NCBI RefSeq assembly: GCF_026914185.1
Contig: NC_070561.1
Coordinates: forward strand, 5,766,001 to 5,830,000
Reading direction: 5' to 3'
Source: Puccinia triticina
Lineage: Eukaryota > Basidiomycota > Pucciniomycetes > Pucciniales > Pucciniaceae
DNA length: 64,000 nucleotides
In this document: piece after piece, positions 41,866 through 54,920 of the stretch
Layout: every line of letters begins with the position of its first letter
How positions within the stretch are numbered: the stretch's first letter is position 1
Position numbers and translations under genes: made by a program
Notes under the pieces: generated by a model
What the model was told of the DNA's origin: nothing
The model's input: only the letters and a program-made list of their open reading frames with translations
Databases searched by the model: none

Positions 41866-42819
41866 TGTCATCCTGTAGGTAACTAATTGTGTCTGAGAGG
41901 GTTTTTACTAGCAAGATGATAGTGTAAGATGCCAAGGATGGGCCAATGGGTTTGTGGTAAGACCTGTAAAAGGTTTCACTCTATCAGTAATCTTGACTGA
42001 GAGGCTTGCTCAATTAAGGCGCATCCAGATCAACACAGGGTGTTAATAGGCATCCAAGGAATAACTCAACTTGGGTTCGTGGTTTTACCTACAGAAAGGT
42101 AAGGGTAATCAAGAGTTGATGTTATTCCTGAATTGAAAGATGGGTGAGAATGAAAGCACTGTTTAACTATAGTATGGGTTAAACTTTGCTGTAATAATAT
42201 TCTGAGGGATAAACAGTCTTGGGGGGCGTGTTTATATAGAGGGGAAAATAGCAGGAGGGAATATGAGGCACTTGGAGGCGCTTCAGGAACAGGGAAGAAC
42301 TGGAAGCGCTCAAGGGAAGCAGATCCTCATGAGGATCAACATTGGAAATGATCAAGGCAGTTTAATGATCAGTACTAATCCTAGATCAGTAGCAGTGCAC
42401 ACTAGCTGATCATAACTAATCATTGATTCCATTCAGTGCTCTTTTGCATTGGATTACATCATGTATTGTTTATGTATTTATATCATAACCAATATGTTAT
42501 GTAAATAGGGACTGAGGCGTAACAGGGGATAAATGAGTGATACCTGTCTTGGGGTATTTCACGTGTACAGTAATATTACAATGTATTGTAATCTTACTGT
42601 TTGCACGTAATTTAACTCTTATAACAACAGTACATTATGGTAACTGTATTTAACTATGGTTATCTGTGATGTGATGTATAACAAGAGTACATTCTTAAGC
42701 TTGTATCTAATGATATACATATGTAATAAAGGTGTAAAAGGAATGTGATATAAGTAATGTGAACAATTGCAGGTACTTGGTACATATAAGGTACTGTGAC
42801 ATGTACTCTGTGGCTGACA
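41866..42819 (+). mobile_element. 954-bp solo LTR inside Gypsy-B pol
   Basis: TGTCATCCTGTAGG...GTGGCTGACA flanked by the 5-bp duplication GGCTT (41861-41865, 42820-42824). Gypsy-A is continuous at this position. TG...CA ends; no coding sequence. Orientation assigned only by convention. Confidence 0.85.
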
Positions 42820-44371
42820 GGCTTTGCCAAATGATCCTAGTAACCCTGCTTATGACCCAGAAGACAAAGATGATGATAGATTCCCCATCATGGGCATCCA
42901 TGTCTCTACTTTCAAGAATCAATTCTTTGACTCAGTGAGAGAAGGTTACAAGCAAGATAAAAACAATGTTATATTGTCTGAGCTTTTGTTCAAAGATGCT
43001 AAAGATGCCCAGCTGAAAAACTCTCTGCAAGATCCTTGGAGAAAACTATATGAGGAAGGAAGATTCTCTATATTTGATGGCCTCATCTACTTCAGAGAAA
43101 AACATAATTCTGTCCTAGTCCTAGCTGACAAAGAAATCATCAACACTATCTTACATGAATGCCATGACAGTGTCTACTCTGGTCATCTTTCTGAAGACAG
43201 GAATTTGGAAAGACTAGCTGATACTGCCTGGTGGGCTAATTGGAGACAAGACACTGATGAATACTGCTCTTCCTGTGATAGATGCCAGAAAGCAAATAAA
43301 GCCACAGGCAAGAGATTTGGACTGCTCATGAAAATTGAAGAACCTTCAAAGCCATGCGATGTGATTAACATGGATTGGGTAACTTCCTTGTCTCCTGGAG
43401 AAGCTGCTAGTTTCAATGCTTGTCTGGTAATAGTAGACAGATACTCTAAGACCCCCAGATTTGTACCCTGCTTCAAGGGTAACTCTGCCATGGACACTGC
43501 CATACTATTTTGGAACAGAGTAACGCCTAGACCTGGCATCCCCAGAATCATCATCTCTGACAGAGATCCCAAGTTCACATCTGAATTATGGACTGGTTTA
43601 CATAGTATGCTAGGAACAAAACTCTCCTCCTCCACTGCTTATCACCCCAAACTGATGGATTAGCTGAAAGAATGATTCAAACACTTGAAGATATGATCAG
43701 GAGGTTTTGTGCATATGGTCTAGAATTCAAAGACAATGATGGATACACTCATGACTGGGTTTCACTTCTACCAATCCTTGAGCTAGCATATTGCACCAGC
43801 ATACATTCAACCACTGGAAAACCTCCTGCCATCCTGGAGAAAGGCTGGATCCCAAACCTTCCCAGAAATTTCTTGAAACAAGACTCTGTAGACATTCATC
43901 CTACTGCTCTTGCCTATGGAAAAATCTTTGAGAAATCTAGAAAACATGCTAAGCAATGCATAACAGAAGCTACCTCTTACAACAAAGAAAGATGGGACAA
44001 GACTCACAAAGAACCATCCTTTAAAGTTGGTGATAAAGTCCTGATATCCACAGCAAACTTCAACAACCTGTCTGGCCCTAAGGTCAGTTTGGTGAAACCA
44101 TACAAAGACCCCAATCCAGAAAAGTTCCCCTTGAGACAGAAGGTTAAAGTTGTCATTTCCCCCATGGATAAGACCCCTCAGAGTAAAGTCATACAGAAGA
44201 TTCTCAGAGACAAAAGATTGAGAGTAGAGAACAGAGATGTTATGATGTAATTGGCTAGATACAAAGGCATGAGTGCTGATCATGATGAATGGCTCCTTGA
44301 GAAGGACATTCCAGACTCTGCTATCCTTCTCAGGAAGTTCAGAAGTGAGAAGAGGTCTACCCTTGTGGTTT
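42820..44371 (+). pseudogene. Gypsy-B pol block 3 (integrase and chromodomain)
   Basis: Reads [40 protein letters not shown] and YCSSCDRCQKANKATGKRFG (HHCC), [28 protein letters not shown], then a frameshift at the HPQTDGLAE motif (43648-43665) and ERMIQ...LEDMIRRFCAYG with the catalytic Glu region. It ends with a chromodomain, LARYKGMSADHDEWLLEKDI, preceded by a TAA at about 44248. A chromodomain is the mark of chromoviruses and steers integration to modified histones. Confidence 0.87.
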
Positions 44372-44398
44372 AATTTCTTATGGAAATCCAACCCTTTT

Positions 44399-44410
44399 GG
44401 TGGTAGGGAA
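44399..44410 (+). promoter_or_regulatory. Gypsy-B polypurine tract
   Basis: GGTGGTAGGGAA directly before the 3' LTR start TGTCACCC. The equivalent Gypsy-C tract also ends TAGGGAA before TGTCA. Confidence 0.75.
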
Positions 44411-45100
44411 TGTCACCCTTAGAGTCAACTCAGCTGACCTAAAGTCTGCCTTTTTCTACTTTTTACATATGAATTACTTCATATCTTTATCATATTAGGA
44501 GATAACCTTGTTTTGAATTCATATTCCGTTTTCTCATGCAATTTTAACCCTAGTTACAACTTACCAATTCTTTATAATATACTCCTTCTGCAAATGCACA
44601 GTTGTGACGTGTCAACGCTACCAGGCGCACCAAACCACATGTACATATGTAAATTACATAAGCAAACTGTGAAAATCTTTGTAGTAAGGTTCCCCCTTGC
44701 CTGAGGCGGATCTACAGACTTCAGCACACCAGAACCACACCCCAGATAACCCCAGGATCACCACCAAAGAGCTTACAACACTCCCAGTATACCTACCATC
44801 ACAGGCGCCTAGGATATTGACAGCAATTAACCTCTTTCACTGACCCTTGCTTGTCTCAGAGGTACAACTCTGTGTCTTGCTTGATCCGCTCTTCTTTGCT
44901 GGCCTTTGCCTCATTCTTGATCACAGGGATGTCCCTGCTTAACATCATTATTTTTCTGTGGTTTTTGCAAGAAACAAACCACATAGGTTTCCCTTTAAAA
45001 AACCTTGACTATTCAGAAGGAAGCTAAAAATTGTGGCTGGATTAAACTTGTCTAATCCAGAACCCCTCCACATTTCTTTGGTGAGAGGAGGCTGTAGCTC
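44411..45100 (+). repeat. Gypsy-B 3' LTR, left part
   Basis: TGTCACCCTTAGAGTCAACT onward, matching the 5' LTR from about 44516. Interrupted after AGCTC (45096-45100) by Gypsy-C; the remaining 222 bp are at 56910-57131. Confidence 0.88.
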
Positions 45101-46765
45101 TGTCAGCCTACGTGATGCCAAGGGTATTATCCTTCTAGCTACACGTGGTGCAAAGCAAAAGATTAGAGTTATAAAACTCTAAGACAAGGTTATAAGGGTT
45201 AATTCCAACGTAATTGTTGGGATTTATGGCGTAAGAACAAGGCAATTTGGGCCAATTTGGGCCAATTTGACGTAATAAAATGAATATAATTAATTTTAAA
45301 GAGGGGCCTGATAAATCAGGGGTGTTTAATCCCTCTAGAATGAAGAACTGGGGCCTGTAAACAGGTGTGGTTTAAATCCCAGAAAGAAATGGCAGAGAAT
45401 CTCAAGAGAAGGGGCTTAAACTTACTAGTATAAGACCCTAGAGGCACTTGAGGTTCTTCAGGCGTGAAGTTGGGCAGTTGGAGGCGCTCAGAGGAGGTAA
45501 TCTTGAGGGCAGGGTGGTTACTGGGCAGCTTCAGGGCGGAAATTGGGGCTAAAAATCACGAATGTAGGTATTTTACCTGGCAAATCACAGGCTAATGAGG
45601 CTGTTGAAGGCGGGTAAAATTCTAATAGGTAATGTAAAGCTGGGGAATCTCCTTTTGGGCGGAGAAAGGGCCCTTTATATAGCCTAGGCAGGCCTCCAGG
45701 GGCGCCCAGGGGACATGGGGACACTTGTGGGCGCATTCTGAGGCAATTTGGTTGCGCTAGAAGGCGCTGTGGGTCGTGGAACCTTGGGGCTTGGATACAA
45801 GGGTTGCCAAGGACCTTTTACAGAGGTTCTGCGTGATTTTACACGTGCCTTACACGTCATGGGGGCTGGTTTGGGGGTTCTGTGACGCTCATTTCCGTGA
45901 AAATGTGCCACAGAAGGTACTAGAACTGGCTTCTGTGTACTAGTACACGTGTAAGCAGTGCTTTATACATGTTCTGGAGGCGCTTATTGATTGCTCCAGT
46001 TCATTTGACCCCTTCTACATATTTACTACAGTTGTAATTTACGTGTAGTGAGGCTTGGGAGAAGCTGGGGCGCTTTCTAGTGTCTCCTGTGCACGCTGCA
46101 AGAGCTCTTTTCAGTCTAGAATGTTTTTATATTGAATGACGTGGTAATTACATCTTGTTTGGTGATTAATTACATGTGTACAAGCCCTATAACACATGTA
46201 ATATTGTTATTGGGGCGTATTCTGGCCCATTCTTACTTATTGGTAACCTGAGCGCTTTGGTTGCGGGCTAGTTTATGCATTATGCATATATTTACACTAG
46301 GAGCGCGGGCTTGAGCTCTAGGCAACAAAGCACGCGGGCTTGGGTGCGCCACGCAACAAATAAAGCTATCTTTTGAACTGTACACAACACCTCAGTTACG
46401 TCACTGAAAATGGTTGTAAATATATGTACTTATATATATATGTGCATACAAGTGCATCCACGCGGGGCGTGATGCACTTGCGTAAACTTTGAAGGTAGTT
46501 TACACAAGGAAGGGATAATAATTAAGGGTACATGTAAGTGAGGTACCCTAGGTTATTTTACCCGTAGAATCAGAATCTTTCATAATATTTTACTTATTAA
46601 TTACACAAAGCTAAGTAATTAATTATTTATAAGTGTTTTTAATGTTTTTTGCGTAGTTTTACATATGTAAGAGTAATAATGTCTCTTTCATATGTAAAAC
46701 TACTTTTCATATTTTATTTGTATATTTTTATGTCACGGTGGCTCTGCCATAGTAGCCAGCTGACA
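45101..46765 (-). repeat. Gypsy-C 3' LTR
   Basis: 1665 bp; on the minus strand begins TGTCAGCTGGCTACTATGGC and ends CACGTAGGCTGACA. Small reading frames inside it (such as 45518-45911) recur in the other LTR and are not genes. Confidence 0.95.
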
Positions 46766-46780
46766 TTCCCTACCCCTAAG
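46766..46780 (-). promoter_or_regulatory. Gypsy-C polypurine tract
   Basis: Minus strand TTAGGGGTAGGGAA immediately before the 3' LTR. Confidence 0.75.
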
Positions 46781-46829
46781 ATGAGTCTCTGCTCAGAAAA
46801 AGAAAGGTCTAGAAAAATTTTTGGCCATC

Positions 46830-49800
46830 TCAGGCTGATCTCTTACTTGCTCTGTAGTTTCTCAGGTGAATAGGTCCATCTGGTATATTACTTTCTGGTA
46901 GCCATTCATCTCTATCCGCGGATAAGTTTTTATATCTGACCAAGTAGAGTCTGGTGTCTTTACCTTGTATTCTTTCTTTCTTGTCCTTCAAGATTTTATG
47001 TACTCTTAACTGTCCTGAGGGTGGAGTTTCTTCTATTGGGACAGGTTGCGGGGGGGGTAATTCTTCTTCCGGCCTGACTTTGTAAGGTTTGATCAGGCTC
47101 ACAGGAAAGACAGGATGTTTCCTAGATAGTTCTTCACTAAGAATGACTTCCACTGCGTTTTTACCATGCAATTGCTTAATGGTGAATGGTCCTATGAATG
47201 GAGGCTTAAGTTTTCTGCTACCACCTAAATTATTAAAATTCACCGTGGATAATAGAACTTTTTCTCCAATCTTGAACTCCGGTTCCTTATGGCTTTTATC
47301 CCATCTTCCTTTGTTATATTCAACAGCATCATCTACACACTTCCTGGCATGTTGGTGAGTTGAGTCCAGCATCTTTTTGAAGTCAAGAGCGGTAGGGTGC
47401 AGATGAGGTAATTTGTCATTAAGATTGTCTTTGGGCATACGTGGGATCCATCCTCTTTCTAGTACATATGGAGCTACTTTAGTAGAGGAGTGTTTGCTAC
47501 TATTGTATGCAATTTCAAGGGCTGGTAATAGGCTTACCCAGTCGTGAGTGTATCCATCATGATTTTTAAATTCAAAACCAAAGGAGCAGAATCTGCGCAA
47601 CATATCCTCCAGAGTCTGGATCATTCTCTCTGCTAATCCATCCGTCTGGGGGTGATAAGCTGTAGAGAATGCCAGTTTAGTGCCTAGCATGTCGTGAAGG
47701 TTCCTCCAAAATTCTGAAGTGAATTTAGGATCTCTGTCACTAATGATAATCTTTGGAATTCCTACGTCAGCCATGATTCTATTCCAAAATAGCATAGCTA
47801 CTTCCATAGCTGTGTCATCTTTGTGATTAGGGATGAATCTGGCCCTCTTGGAAAACCTGTCTACAACAACCAGGACTGAGTTGTAAGAATAGGGTCCTCC
47901 TGGGGGCAGGCCTGTAACAAAATCCATATTGACTATTTCCCATTTCTCTGCGGGTTCTGCAATTTTCTGGAGTAATCCAAATCTTTTACCAGTCTGTTTG
48001 TTTCCTTTCTGGCACGCATCACAAGATTGGATATAATCATGTACTTGTTCTTTCCAGTCAATCCACCACGCAGTTTGTTTGATTCTTTCCACTGTTCTCT
48101 CTTCAGAGAAGTGGCCAGAGTTCACATTATCATGGCATTCCTTCAGGATGTCTTTGATTTGATCTTTATTACTTAGTACCAAAACACTAGAGTGTTTATG
48201 TCTGAAGTAAAGAAGTCCATCTAGCAACGTGAATTTTCCCAGTTTATAGTGTTGGGCTAAATTATCTGGTAAGCTAGCAATCAGTTCTGGTGGGCTATTG
48301 TCATTTCTCAAGATTTCAACCAATTTGAGGAGTTCACTGTTCTCGTCATAGCTTTTCTGGACCAAGTCATAGAAAGCATTATCTAAGTCACAGGCATGTA
48401 TCCCTAAGATTGGAAAAATGTCTTCATCCTCAGGGTCATATGCTGGATTATCTGGGTTATTTGGCAAAGCCCATCTACTTAGACCATCCGCATTCTTATG
48501 TTTGGCTCCTGCTTTATGGATTATAGTCATATGTCCTCTGTACTGTTGTATTGCAATTTGCCATCTAAGCATATGTCTATTAGGAGTTTTCATATTCATG
48601 AGGGTCCTTACAGCGGTACAATCAGTGACTACTACGAAGTTAGAGCCCTCCAAGTAGTAATGAAGTTTTTCTAAGGCCCACACCAGTGCTAGGCATTCCA
48701 TTTGACTGGCGCCATATCTCTTTTCTGAGTTTTTTATTTGTCTTGATATAAACAGAACAGGTTTTTCAACAGGTTTATCATCTATGACAAATTCTTGGTG
48801 TAATGCGGCACCCAGACCATCCAAGCAAGCATCAATGTACAATATAAAGGGTTTATTGTAGTCTGGTTGGGACAGTACGGGGGCAGATGTAACAAGCCTT
48901 TTAAGCTCTTCATAATCTTGCACTCTGTCATATGTCATCTCAAAGATGGTGTCATTATTACATAGTGCATAAAGACTTTTACTTACATGGGCAAAGCTTG
49001 GTACATGTTGGCGGTAATAGCTGCAGAAACCTAGAAATGACATCATTTCTAATTTATTCTGTGGCATAGAGTTAAGTAAGACAGAAGCTACTCTGTTCTG
49101 ATCAATGGCTAAGGATAGTCCGGAAACTACACGTCCCAAGGCTTTAAGTTCCCCATATCCAAAGTTACACTTTTTAATGGACATCTTTAAACCTGCTTCT
49201 ATGGCCGTGGACAGCACTAGGTTAATTTTCTCCAAATGAGTTTCCCAATCATCAGAGTAAATTATAATGTCATCTATGTACACCATCATCCAACTTTGTC
49301 TGATGAAGGATCCAAATACAGAGTCCATCATCCTCTGGAAATGTGAGGGCGCATTTTTGATACCAAAGGGCATTCTTAGGTATTCAAAGATTCCTAGGTG
49401 GCAGATAATCCTGAGGTATTTTCTGCTTTCTGGGTCTATAGGGATCTGGTGGAAACCTTTAAGCACATCCATAGTGGTGATGTACTTAGCTTTGGACAGG
49501 TTGTGCAAGGAGTGATCTATGCGGGGAATGGGATAATAGTCAGGTCTAGTGTAATTATTAAGAGCACGGAAGTCTCCAACCATTCTAGATTTCTCATTAT
49601 GCCACGCAATTATTACAGGTGTTGTAACTTCAACTTGCTCATTATGTCCTACTTTCCTTAAGACACCTAATTCCTGGAGCTCTTTGATGTGAGTTTCAAG
49701 AGCTTCTCTGGACTTGGGGCTTGAAGGATAGGGAGGCCTCCGTAGCTGAGGCGGATAAGGTTTGCTCACCGTGAGTTCTAGTTTCATGTCATGACCTTTA

Positions 49801-52800
49801 ATATTACCAATGGGTTCTTCATTAGTACAAAAGGCTTCTTTGTGCTTGAAACAAGATTTCAGAACATCAAGTTTTTGATCTTCCGTCAGGATTTCACTAA
49901 CAGCAGCTTGGGACAAGTACTCTTCTTTAAAAGAGTGTAATTCCTCTTGATACTTTACGTTATTAGTATTAAGCTGGTCCAGGAGCTTAATATTAATATT
50001 GCAAATCTGGAACTTTCTTTTCCAGTCTCCACCTATGGTGTAGAATCTGTCTTTACTTTGAAATATGTCTATTCCATACATGCAGAATGTATCATTACCC
50101 AAGATCAAGTAATTACACACAGCATCTTGTAAAACAACAAACTCCACATTTAGTCTAAGGGAGCCCTTGGAGTGCGGGAAGATTAGTGGCATAACTACTA
50201 CTCCTACTGGTTTCATAGCAGAATTGCAGCTGCTGAACTTGGCTTTTGGCATGGGGAGCAAGTGATTTCCCCATTCTGGATAACAATCATCCAAGAAGGT
50301 ACTACTGACACAGGAGCAGAAGGCGCCTATATCTAGCAGAGCTCTCAACTCTGAGTCACGGAACAAGACCGTGGTATAGCTGGTTTTACCCATAGTATAA
50401 CTCATCCCTGCTTCAGGTTTGTTGGTTAGTAATTTGGCGTCCGAAACATGGCCAACTTTCATAGAAGAGTCCCATTTTTGAGGTAAATTGGAGTCTCCAT
50501 GAATGGAATTAATGGACAATTCATCACCAATATCAGCTTGGATTACGTGTATCCTAGGCTGGTCTTCGTCTGCAGGTTCAGTAGTAACAACCTCAAATTG
50601 AGATTGAGTATCTTCTTCACTGTCACAGTCCTCTTCTACTTCCACATTGTTAATCCTTTTGCGTGGATTAGGACATTCAGGTTTTTTGTGGCCCTTTTCC
50701 CCGCAATTGTAGCATTCAGGGATTGCAGTCCTCTTCACAGGGGGATCTCCTGTAGGAGGCTTGGGTGTTTCAGATTTGGGGAGATCTCTTTTTTCCGGAA
50801 CACCATTTCTCACGTACCTTTTGTTAAGACCATTCAGTACTACAGTTTCATGCAATATACCTATAAATTTGGCTAGGTCTACATTCATATCACTGAGTCT
50901 GCATCTCATTAAGCTCTCTATTTGTCCTCTACATTGATTAAGTAGTCTATCATTAACTTCTTCTTTAGATGGGTTGTTGTACATGCAATCTATCCTCTTT
51001 TTCTGGCGCAAGCACCATTCTGTGGCAGCTTCTTTGGTTGGGTCAAAGTAGTCTGTTTCAAAAGCTTGGCGCTTTTCAGTTCTCCAGATTCTGGTTCCCC
51101 ATTCCTCTTTGATAAGCTCTTTCCATGCCTTCCAGCTTTGTTCACCTACCTCTTCTCCTTTGGTGATAAACCAATCTGCCGCCACACCCTCAAAGAGTCT
51201 AGGCATCCTGGAAATAACAGCTTCCTCATCTGCGCGGTAGGATCTTAACATATGATCAATGGTCCTGATAAAGTTCATATGATCATACTCTCCTTTGCCG
51301 TCAAACTTGGGCCAATCTTTGATTGGAGGCATTAACTTATTTATCTCAACCATGTCAAGGGTTCTGTAAGGAGTGTTCTGGCGTGGATTATTATTCTGGG
51401 GAGGAACAGAGTTACGCATAAAGGGGTTGTTATGTCTGGGAACCTCTGCTTGAGGAGTGTAGTGTGGTTCACACTGTTGTTTTCTCTCTTGATAAGCTTG
51501 GCTGCCATATGAGGCATTTTTGCCACGCTCCTGGGCCACTGGGGGAGGAGACTGATTATCACTAAGATAATTATTGGCACCCTTCAGATGTGGAGGAATG
51601 TCTCTCTGAGTACCATCACTGCATCTCAACTCAGGTACGGGAGCGTAATTTTCCGCAATATGGGGAATATTACAAGGGGTTTGGACTTTGATGTCAGATG
51701 TTGATTTCAAATTCTTGATTTCCGCAGAAAGCGTAGAAATCTGAGACGTAAAATTTTCAGTGAGAGCCTGAATTTTCCCATCCATGTTAGCATTGAGCTG
51801 TAAGATTAATTCCTTAATCTCAAAGTTCTCTGCTTTTTGTTTGGCAAAGTGTTCCTTTTCCAATCTGGTCACTATCTGATCAGCGGTAGAATTGAGCACG
51901 GCAGCAGAATTCCTGGAGTACTGTAAGATCTCAGACACATCATACTTAGTGTCATGGGTGGTATTTTTGAGGCTCTCACAATCTTTTCCAATCTCAACAA
52001 TAAGCTCACAATGCTTATTTGGCAACTCAAGGGGCAGTGGCCTCTCCAGTTTTTGGAGGACAGATAAAGTTCTCGAGTTAACAGCTTCTTTAATTTCTTT
52101 TAAGCTGTTATCAATACTATTTACAATAGATTTTAAATTGGTTTCGCTATTATGATCTAAAGTGGAAAGGTTGACGTTGATAGCGTCGAGGGAGTCAAAA
52201 AGAGAAGTGAGTATACCAAGATCTAATCGATGTTCTTGTAGAGATTCGCTGCGATTTGAAGGAGGTCGGTCGTTCTCTTCCACCGAGCCGGGTCGTCGAA
52301 GTTGATCGAACTCGAGCTCGAACTGCGATTCTTGCCGCCTTCTATCTTCTTGAATTTCATCACCGTCTTCTTCGGCGGGGCTGGGAAGTGGAAGTTTTTC
52401 GCTTCCCAGGGGTTCCAGCCCTTGACGAGGGCCTCGATTTCGTGGTTCTCCATGAGTTTCTGGAGGGCCTTCTGGGATTCTTGAGCCGTAGTGAGCAAAG
52501 CTCGCAGCCCGGCTGTCGCTCCGTCGTTCGCGATCGCTAGGTACTGCTTCCAAGTACTCACGTGCTCTCTGGCCCGGAGTTCGATCTGCTCCTCCTTCGA
52601 AAGGGTCTTGATTTCGGGAGTGATGGGGCGTGTGCGGATAGGAGCCAATGAGGTAGGGCAGAGCTCGTCGATCTCGTCGATCTCCATAGCGGACTCGTTC
52701 GGCTCGGTCGGACGAGGGGCGTCCTTGGATGGAGGAGGGATCTCGGAGGGAGCCGGGGTAGCAGCTGGGGTAGCGGGCATCGGGTCCTTGCGGGCGATTG

Positions 52801-52919
52801 TGGTGACCTGCATCCTCTTGACCCGGTCTTGCAGCTCCTTTGCCGCCGCGAGCTCGCGTTGGAGGTGGGAGTGGCCCTCGTAGTTCGGGACGAGTGGACC
52901 TAGTTTTTTTGTTAACCAT
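46830..52919 (-). CDS. Gypsy-C gag-pol polyprotein, 2029 residues
   Basis: One open frame. About residues 1-230 are Arg/Pro-rich and overlap ORF1 in another frame. A coiled coil follows ([20 protein letters not shown]), then a Retrotrans_gag capsid ([20 protein letters not shown]) and a zinc knuckle [14 protein letters not shown] near 732. Protease [12 protein letters not shown] is near 860. RT has [20 protein letters not shown] and [11 protein letters not shown] near 1216. RNase H has [14 protein letters not shown] and [12 protein letters not shown]. Integrase has HHCC ([10 protein letters not shown]), [27 protein letters not shown] and [20 protein letters not shown]. The C-terminal chromodomain is [20 protein letters not shown]. 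All catalytic residues are present. The ATG at 52919 lies within the ORF1 intron, so this product needs an unspliced RNA, or it starts at a later ATG. Confidence 0.93.
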   Translation of the reverse strand: MVNKKTRSTRPELRGPLPPPTRARGGKGAARPGQEDAGHHNRPQGPDARYPSCYPGSLRDPSSIQGRPSSDRAERVRYGDRRDRRALPYLIGSYPHTPHHSRNQDPFEGGADRTPGQRAREYLEAVPSDRERRSDSRAASFAHYGSRIPEGPPETHGEPRNRGPRQGLEPLGSEKLPLPSPAEEDGDEIQEDRRRQESQFELEFDQLRRPGSVEENDRPPSNRSESLQEHRLDLGILTSLFDSLDAINVNLSTLDHNSETNLKSIVNSIDNSLKEIKEAVNSRTLSVLQKLERPLPLELPNKHCELIVEIGKDCESLKNTTHDTKYDVSEILQYSRNSAAVLNSTADQIVTRLEKEHFAKQKAENFEIKELILQLNANMDGKIQALTENFTSQISTLSAEIKNLKSTSDIKVQTPCNIPHIAENYAPVPELRCSDGTQRDIPPHLKGANNYLSDNQSPPPVAQERGKNASYGSQAYQERKQQCEPHYTPQAEVPRHNNPFMRNSVPPQNNNPRQNTPYRTLDMVEINKLMPPIKDWPKFDGKGEYDHMNFIRTIDHMLRSYRADEEAVISRMPRLFEGVAADWFITKGEEVGEQSWKAWKELIKEEWGTRIWRTEKRQAFETDYFDPTKEAATEWCLRQKKRIDCMYNNPSKEEVNDRLLNQCRGQIESLMRCRLSDMNVDLAKFIGILHETVVLNGLNKRYVRNGVPEKRDLPKSETPKPPTGDPPVKRTAIPECYNCGEKGHKKPECPNPRKRINNVEVEEDCDSEEDTQSQFEVVTTEPADEDQPRIHVIQADIGDELSINSIHGDSNLPQKWDSSMKVGHVSDAKLLTNKPEAGMSYTMGKTSYTTVLFRDSELRALLDIGAFCSCVSSTFLDDCYPEWGNHLLPMPKAKFSSCNSAMKPVGVVVMPLIFPHSKGSLRLNVEFVVLQDAVCNYLILGNDTFCMYGIDIFQSKDRFYTIGGDWKRKFQICNINIKLLDQLNTNNVKYQEELHSFKEEYLSQAAVSEILTEDQKLDVLKSCFKHKEAFCTNEEPIGNIKGHDMKLELTVSKPYPPQLRRPPYPSSPKSREALETHIKELQELGVLRKVGHNEQVEVTTPVIIAWHNEKSRMVGDFRALNNYTRPDYYPIPRIDHSLHNLSKAKYITTMDVLKGFHQIPIDPESRKYLRIICHLGIFEYLRMPFGIKNAPSHFQRMMDSVFGSFIRQSWMMVYIDDIIIYSDDWETHLEKINLVLSTAIEAGLKMSIKKCNFGYGELKALGRVVSGLSLAIDQNRVASVLLNSMPQNKLEMMSFLGFCSYYRQHVPSFAHVSKSLYALCNNDTIFEMTYDRVQDYEELKRLVTSAPVLSQPDYNKPFILYIDACLDGLGAALHQEFVIDDKPVEKPVLFISRQIKNSEKRYGASQMECLALVWALEKLHYYLEGSNFVVVTDCTAVRTLMNMKTPNRHMLRWQIAIQQYRGHMTIIHKAGAKHKNADGLSRWALPNNPDNPAYDPEDEDIFPILGIHACDLDNAFYDLVQKSYDENSELLKLVEILRNDNSPPELIASLPDNLAQHYKLGKFTLLDGLLYFRHKHSSVLVLSNKDQIKDILKECHDNVNSGHFSEERTVERIKQTAWWIDWKEQVHDYIQSCDACQKGNKQTGKRFGLLQKIAEPAEKWEIVNMDFVTGLPPGGPYSYNSVLVVVDRFSKRARFIPNHKDDTAMEVAMLFWNRIMADVGIPKIIISDRDPKFTSEFWRNLHDMLGTKLAFSTAYHPQTDGLAERMIQTLEDMLRRFCSFGFEFKNHDGYTHDWVSLLPALEIAYNSSKHSSTKVAPYVLERGWIPRMPKDNLNDKLPHLHPTALDFKKMLDSTHQHARKCVDDAVEYNKGRWDKSHKEPEFKIGEKVLLSTVNFNNLGGSRKLKPPFIGPFTIKQLHGKNAVEVILSEELSRKHPVFPVSLIKPYKVRPEEELPPPQPVPIEETPPSGQLRVHKILKDKKERIQGKDTRLYLVRYKNLSADRDEWLPESNIPDGPIHLRNYRASKRSA

Positions 52920-53413
52920 GATCAGCGAACGTGTTCGATTTAGTTTGTAGGAAAGTGAGTTAGGAGCTTACCGGTGGGAGTTTTGTCAGCGGTTGAAGCT
53001 GTCGGGGCGGGAGTCGGGTTATCGACAGTAGTCTCGGCGGCTATGCTAGCAGACACTGTAGGGTAGATGAGATTAGATGGTGAGATCAGCTTCGAGTAAA
53101 TAAGTTGATCGGGAGAATTGAGAGCTGTAGAAAAAAGGAACTTACTTTTGGCGCGGTATTCGGCGTCGTAGAAAGCTTTCTTTTTAGCTTTGGCTTCTCG
53201 GCGGTATCGTTGGATTTTGAGGAGGGTGTCTAGGTCCTCTTCTTCGCGGATATGGGCGTGGTAGGCGGCGAGGATGATTTGTTCCTCGGGGGTGAGCTGT
53301 TCCCACGGGGTGGGTTGGTAGTCGCGGAGTTCGGCTTCTTTGCGCAGGCGCAGCAGTTTCAGATAATACTGAATTAATTCGGCGTTTTCCTGCAAATTCA
53401 CTGGAAAAAACAC
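52223..53413 (-). CDS. Gypsy-C ORF1, spliced, overlapping gag-pol
   Basis: Exon 1 (53413-52972, [20 protein letters not shown], helical and basic) joins exon 2 (52899-52223) across a 72-nt intron, restoring a Gly codon ([17 protein letters not shown]) and giving about 372 residues. An optional in-frame 90-nt intron may lie within exon 1 (GTAAGT...CTACAG, about 53057-53146). Exon 2 contains [20 protein letters not shown] and [20 protein letters not shown], then [12 protein letters not shown]. This aligns with Gypsy-D/A frame A (LLSQAATMQEMIEEMVGRDE, LSQDWIPRED). Conservation of the protein between divergent subfamilies argues that the frame is real. Function unknown. Exon 2 covers the same bases as the first 230 codons of gag-pol. 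Confidence 0.7.
52900..52971 (-). other. ORF1 intron of Gypsy-C containing the gag-pol ATG
   Basis: Donor ACCG-GTAAGCTCC, acceptor AAAAACTAG, 72 nt. The gag-pol start ATG (52919-52917) is 18 nt from the 3' end of the intron and would be removed by splicing. Confidence 0.7.
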
Positions 53414-53714
53414 GCTACAAAAGTCAGAAATTAGACTTAAAATTTTGTTTATATATTTTTGTAATTTTAGATGAATTTTGATGAAGAAAATGACGAACTT
53501 GGATGAATTTTTAGGGTTTTTGGTTTGGTTTTGGCGTAGAAGGTAGAAAAAAAGGTGATTTTTGTCAGTTTTAATGTTTTTAAAGGCGTAAAAAATTCAG
53601 AGAGTAGTGAGAATATTTTTAGGTATTTTTTTTAGATTATATTTTGGAAATTTTTGACGTAAAAAATTAAGATTTATAAGGGCTCTTTCTTTCAAATGAA
53701 TTTGAAGGAAATTT

Positions 53715-53732
53715 CCCGGCCAGACCCCCAAT
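53715..53732 (-). promoter_or_regulatory. Gypsy-C primer-binding region (inner copy)
   Basis: Minus strand ATTGGGGGTCTGGCCGGG directly after the LTR end GGCTGACA. The A/B/D subfamily has the related ATTGGGGGCCTCATYGG. The tRNA was not identified. Confidence 0.6.
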
Positions 53733-54277
53733 TGTCAGCCTACGTGATGCCAAGGGTATTATCCTTCTAGCTACACGTGGTGCAAAGCAAAAGATTAGAG
53801 TTATAAAACTCTAAGACAAGGTTATAAGGGTTAATTCCAACGTAATTGTTGGGATTTATGGCGTAAGAACAAGGCAATTTGGGCCAATTTGGGCCAATTT
53901 GACGTAATAAAATGAATATAATTAATTTTAAAGAGGGGCCTGATAAATCAGGGGTGTTTAATCCCTCTAGAATGAAGAACTGGGGCCTGTAAACAGGTGT
54001 GGTTTAAATCCCAGAAAGAAATGGCAGAGAATCTCAAGAGAAGGGGCTTAAACTTACTAGTATAAGACCCTAGAGGCACTTGAGGTTCTTCAGGCGTGAA
54101 GTTGGGCAGTTGGAGGCGCTCAGAGGAGGTAATCTTGAGGGCAGGGTGGTTACTGGGCAGCTTCAGGGCGGAAATTGGGGCTAAAAATCACGAATGTAGG
54201 TATTTTACCTGGCAAATCACAGGCTAATGAGGCTGTTGAAGGCGGGTAAAATTCTAATAGGTAATGTAAAGCTGGGG
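53733..54277 (-). repeat. Truncated internal LTR copy (R-U5-like)
   Basis: The first 545 bp (plus coordinates) of the Gypsy-C LTR, lacking the TATA region. Arises from the tandem duplication. Confidence 0.92.
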
Positions 54278-54920
54278 TAGCGGGCATCGGGTCCTTGCGG
54301 GCGATTGTGGTGACCTGCATCCTCTTGACCCGGTCTTGCAGCTCCTTTGCCGCCGCGAGCTCGCGTTGGAGGTGGGAGTGGCCCTCGTAGTTCGGGACGA
54401 GTGGACCTAGTTTTTTTGTTAACCATGATCAGCGAACGTGTTCGATTTAGTTTGTAGGAAAGTGAGTTAGGAGCTTACCGGTGGGAGTTTTGTCAGCGGT
54501 TGAAGCTGTCGGGGCGGGAGTCGGGTTATCGACAGTAGTCTCGGCGGCTATGCTAGCAGACACTGTAGGGTAGATGAGATTAGATGGTGAGATCAGCTTC
54601 GAGTAAATAAGTTGATCGGGAGAATTGAGAGCTGTAGAAAAAAGGAACTTACTTTTGGCGCGGTATTCGGCGTCGTAGAAAGCTTTCTTTTTAGCTTTGG
54701 CTTCTCGGCGGTATCGTTGGATTTTGAGGAGGGTGTCTAGGTCCTCTTCTTCGCGGATATGGGCGTGGTAGGCGGCGAGGATGATTTGTTCCTCGGGGGT
54801 GAGCTGTTCCCACGGGGTGGGTTGGTAGTCGCGGAGTTCGGCTTCTTTGCGCAGGCGCAGCAGTTTCAGATAATACTGAATTAATTCGGCGTTTTCCTGC
54901 AAATTCACTGGAAAAAACAC
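54278..54920 (-). pseudogene. Duplicated ORF1 5' part of Gypsy-C
   Basis: Second copy of exon 1 (54920-54479), intron (54407-54478) and the start of exon 2, which then runs into the truncated LTR at 54277. In a transcript from the 5' LTR it would lie upstream of the full ORF1 and gag-pol. Confidence 0.85.

Noticed and set aside
45518..45911. Proline-rich small frames in the Gypsy-C LTRs (also at 55657-56050)
   Set aside because: They are exact repeats within LTRs and have no coding context.
52240..52919. Treating the Arg/Pro-rich first 230 residues of gag-pol as a normal domain
   Set aside because: The same bases encode the better conserved ORF1 protein in another frame, so this segment may be a by-product of overlap; both possibilities are kept open in the annotation.
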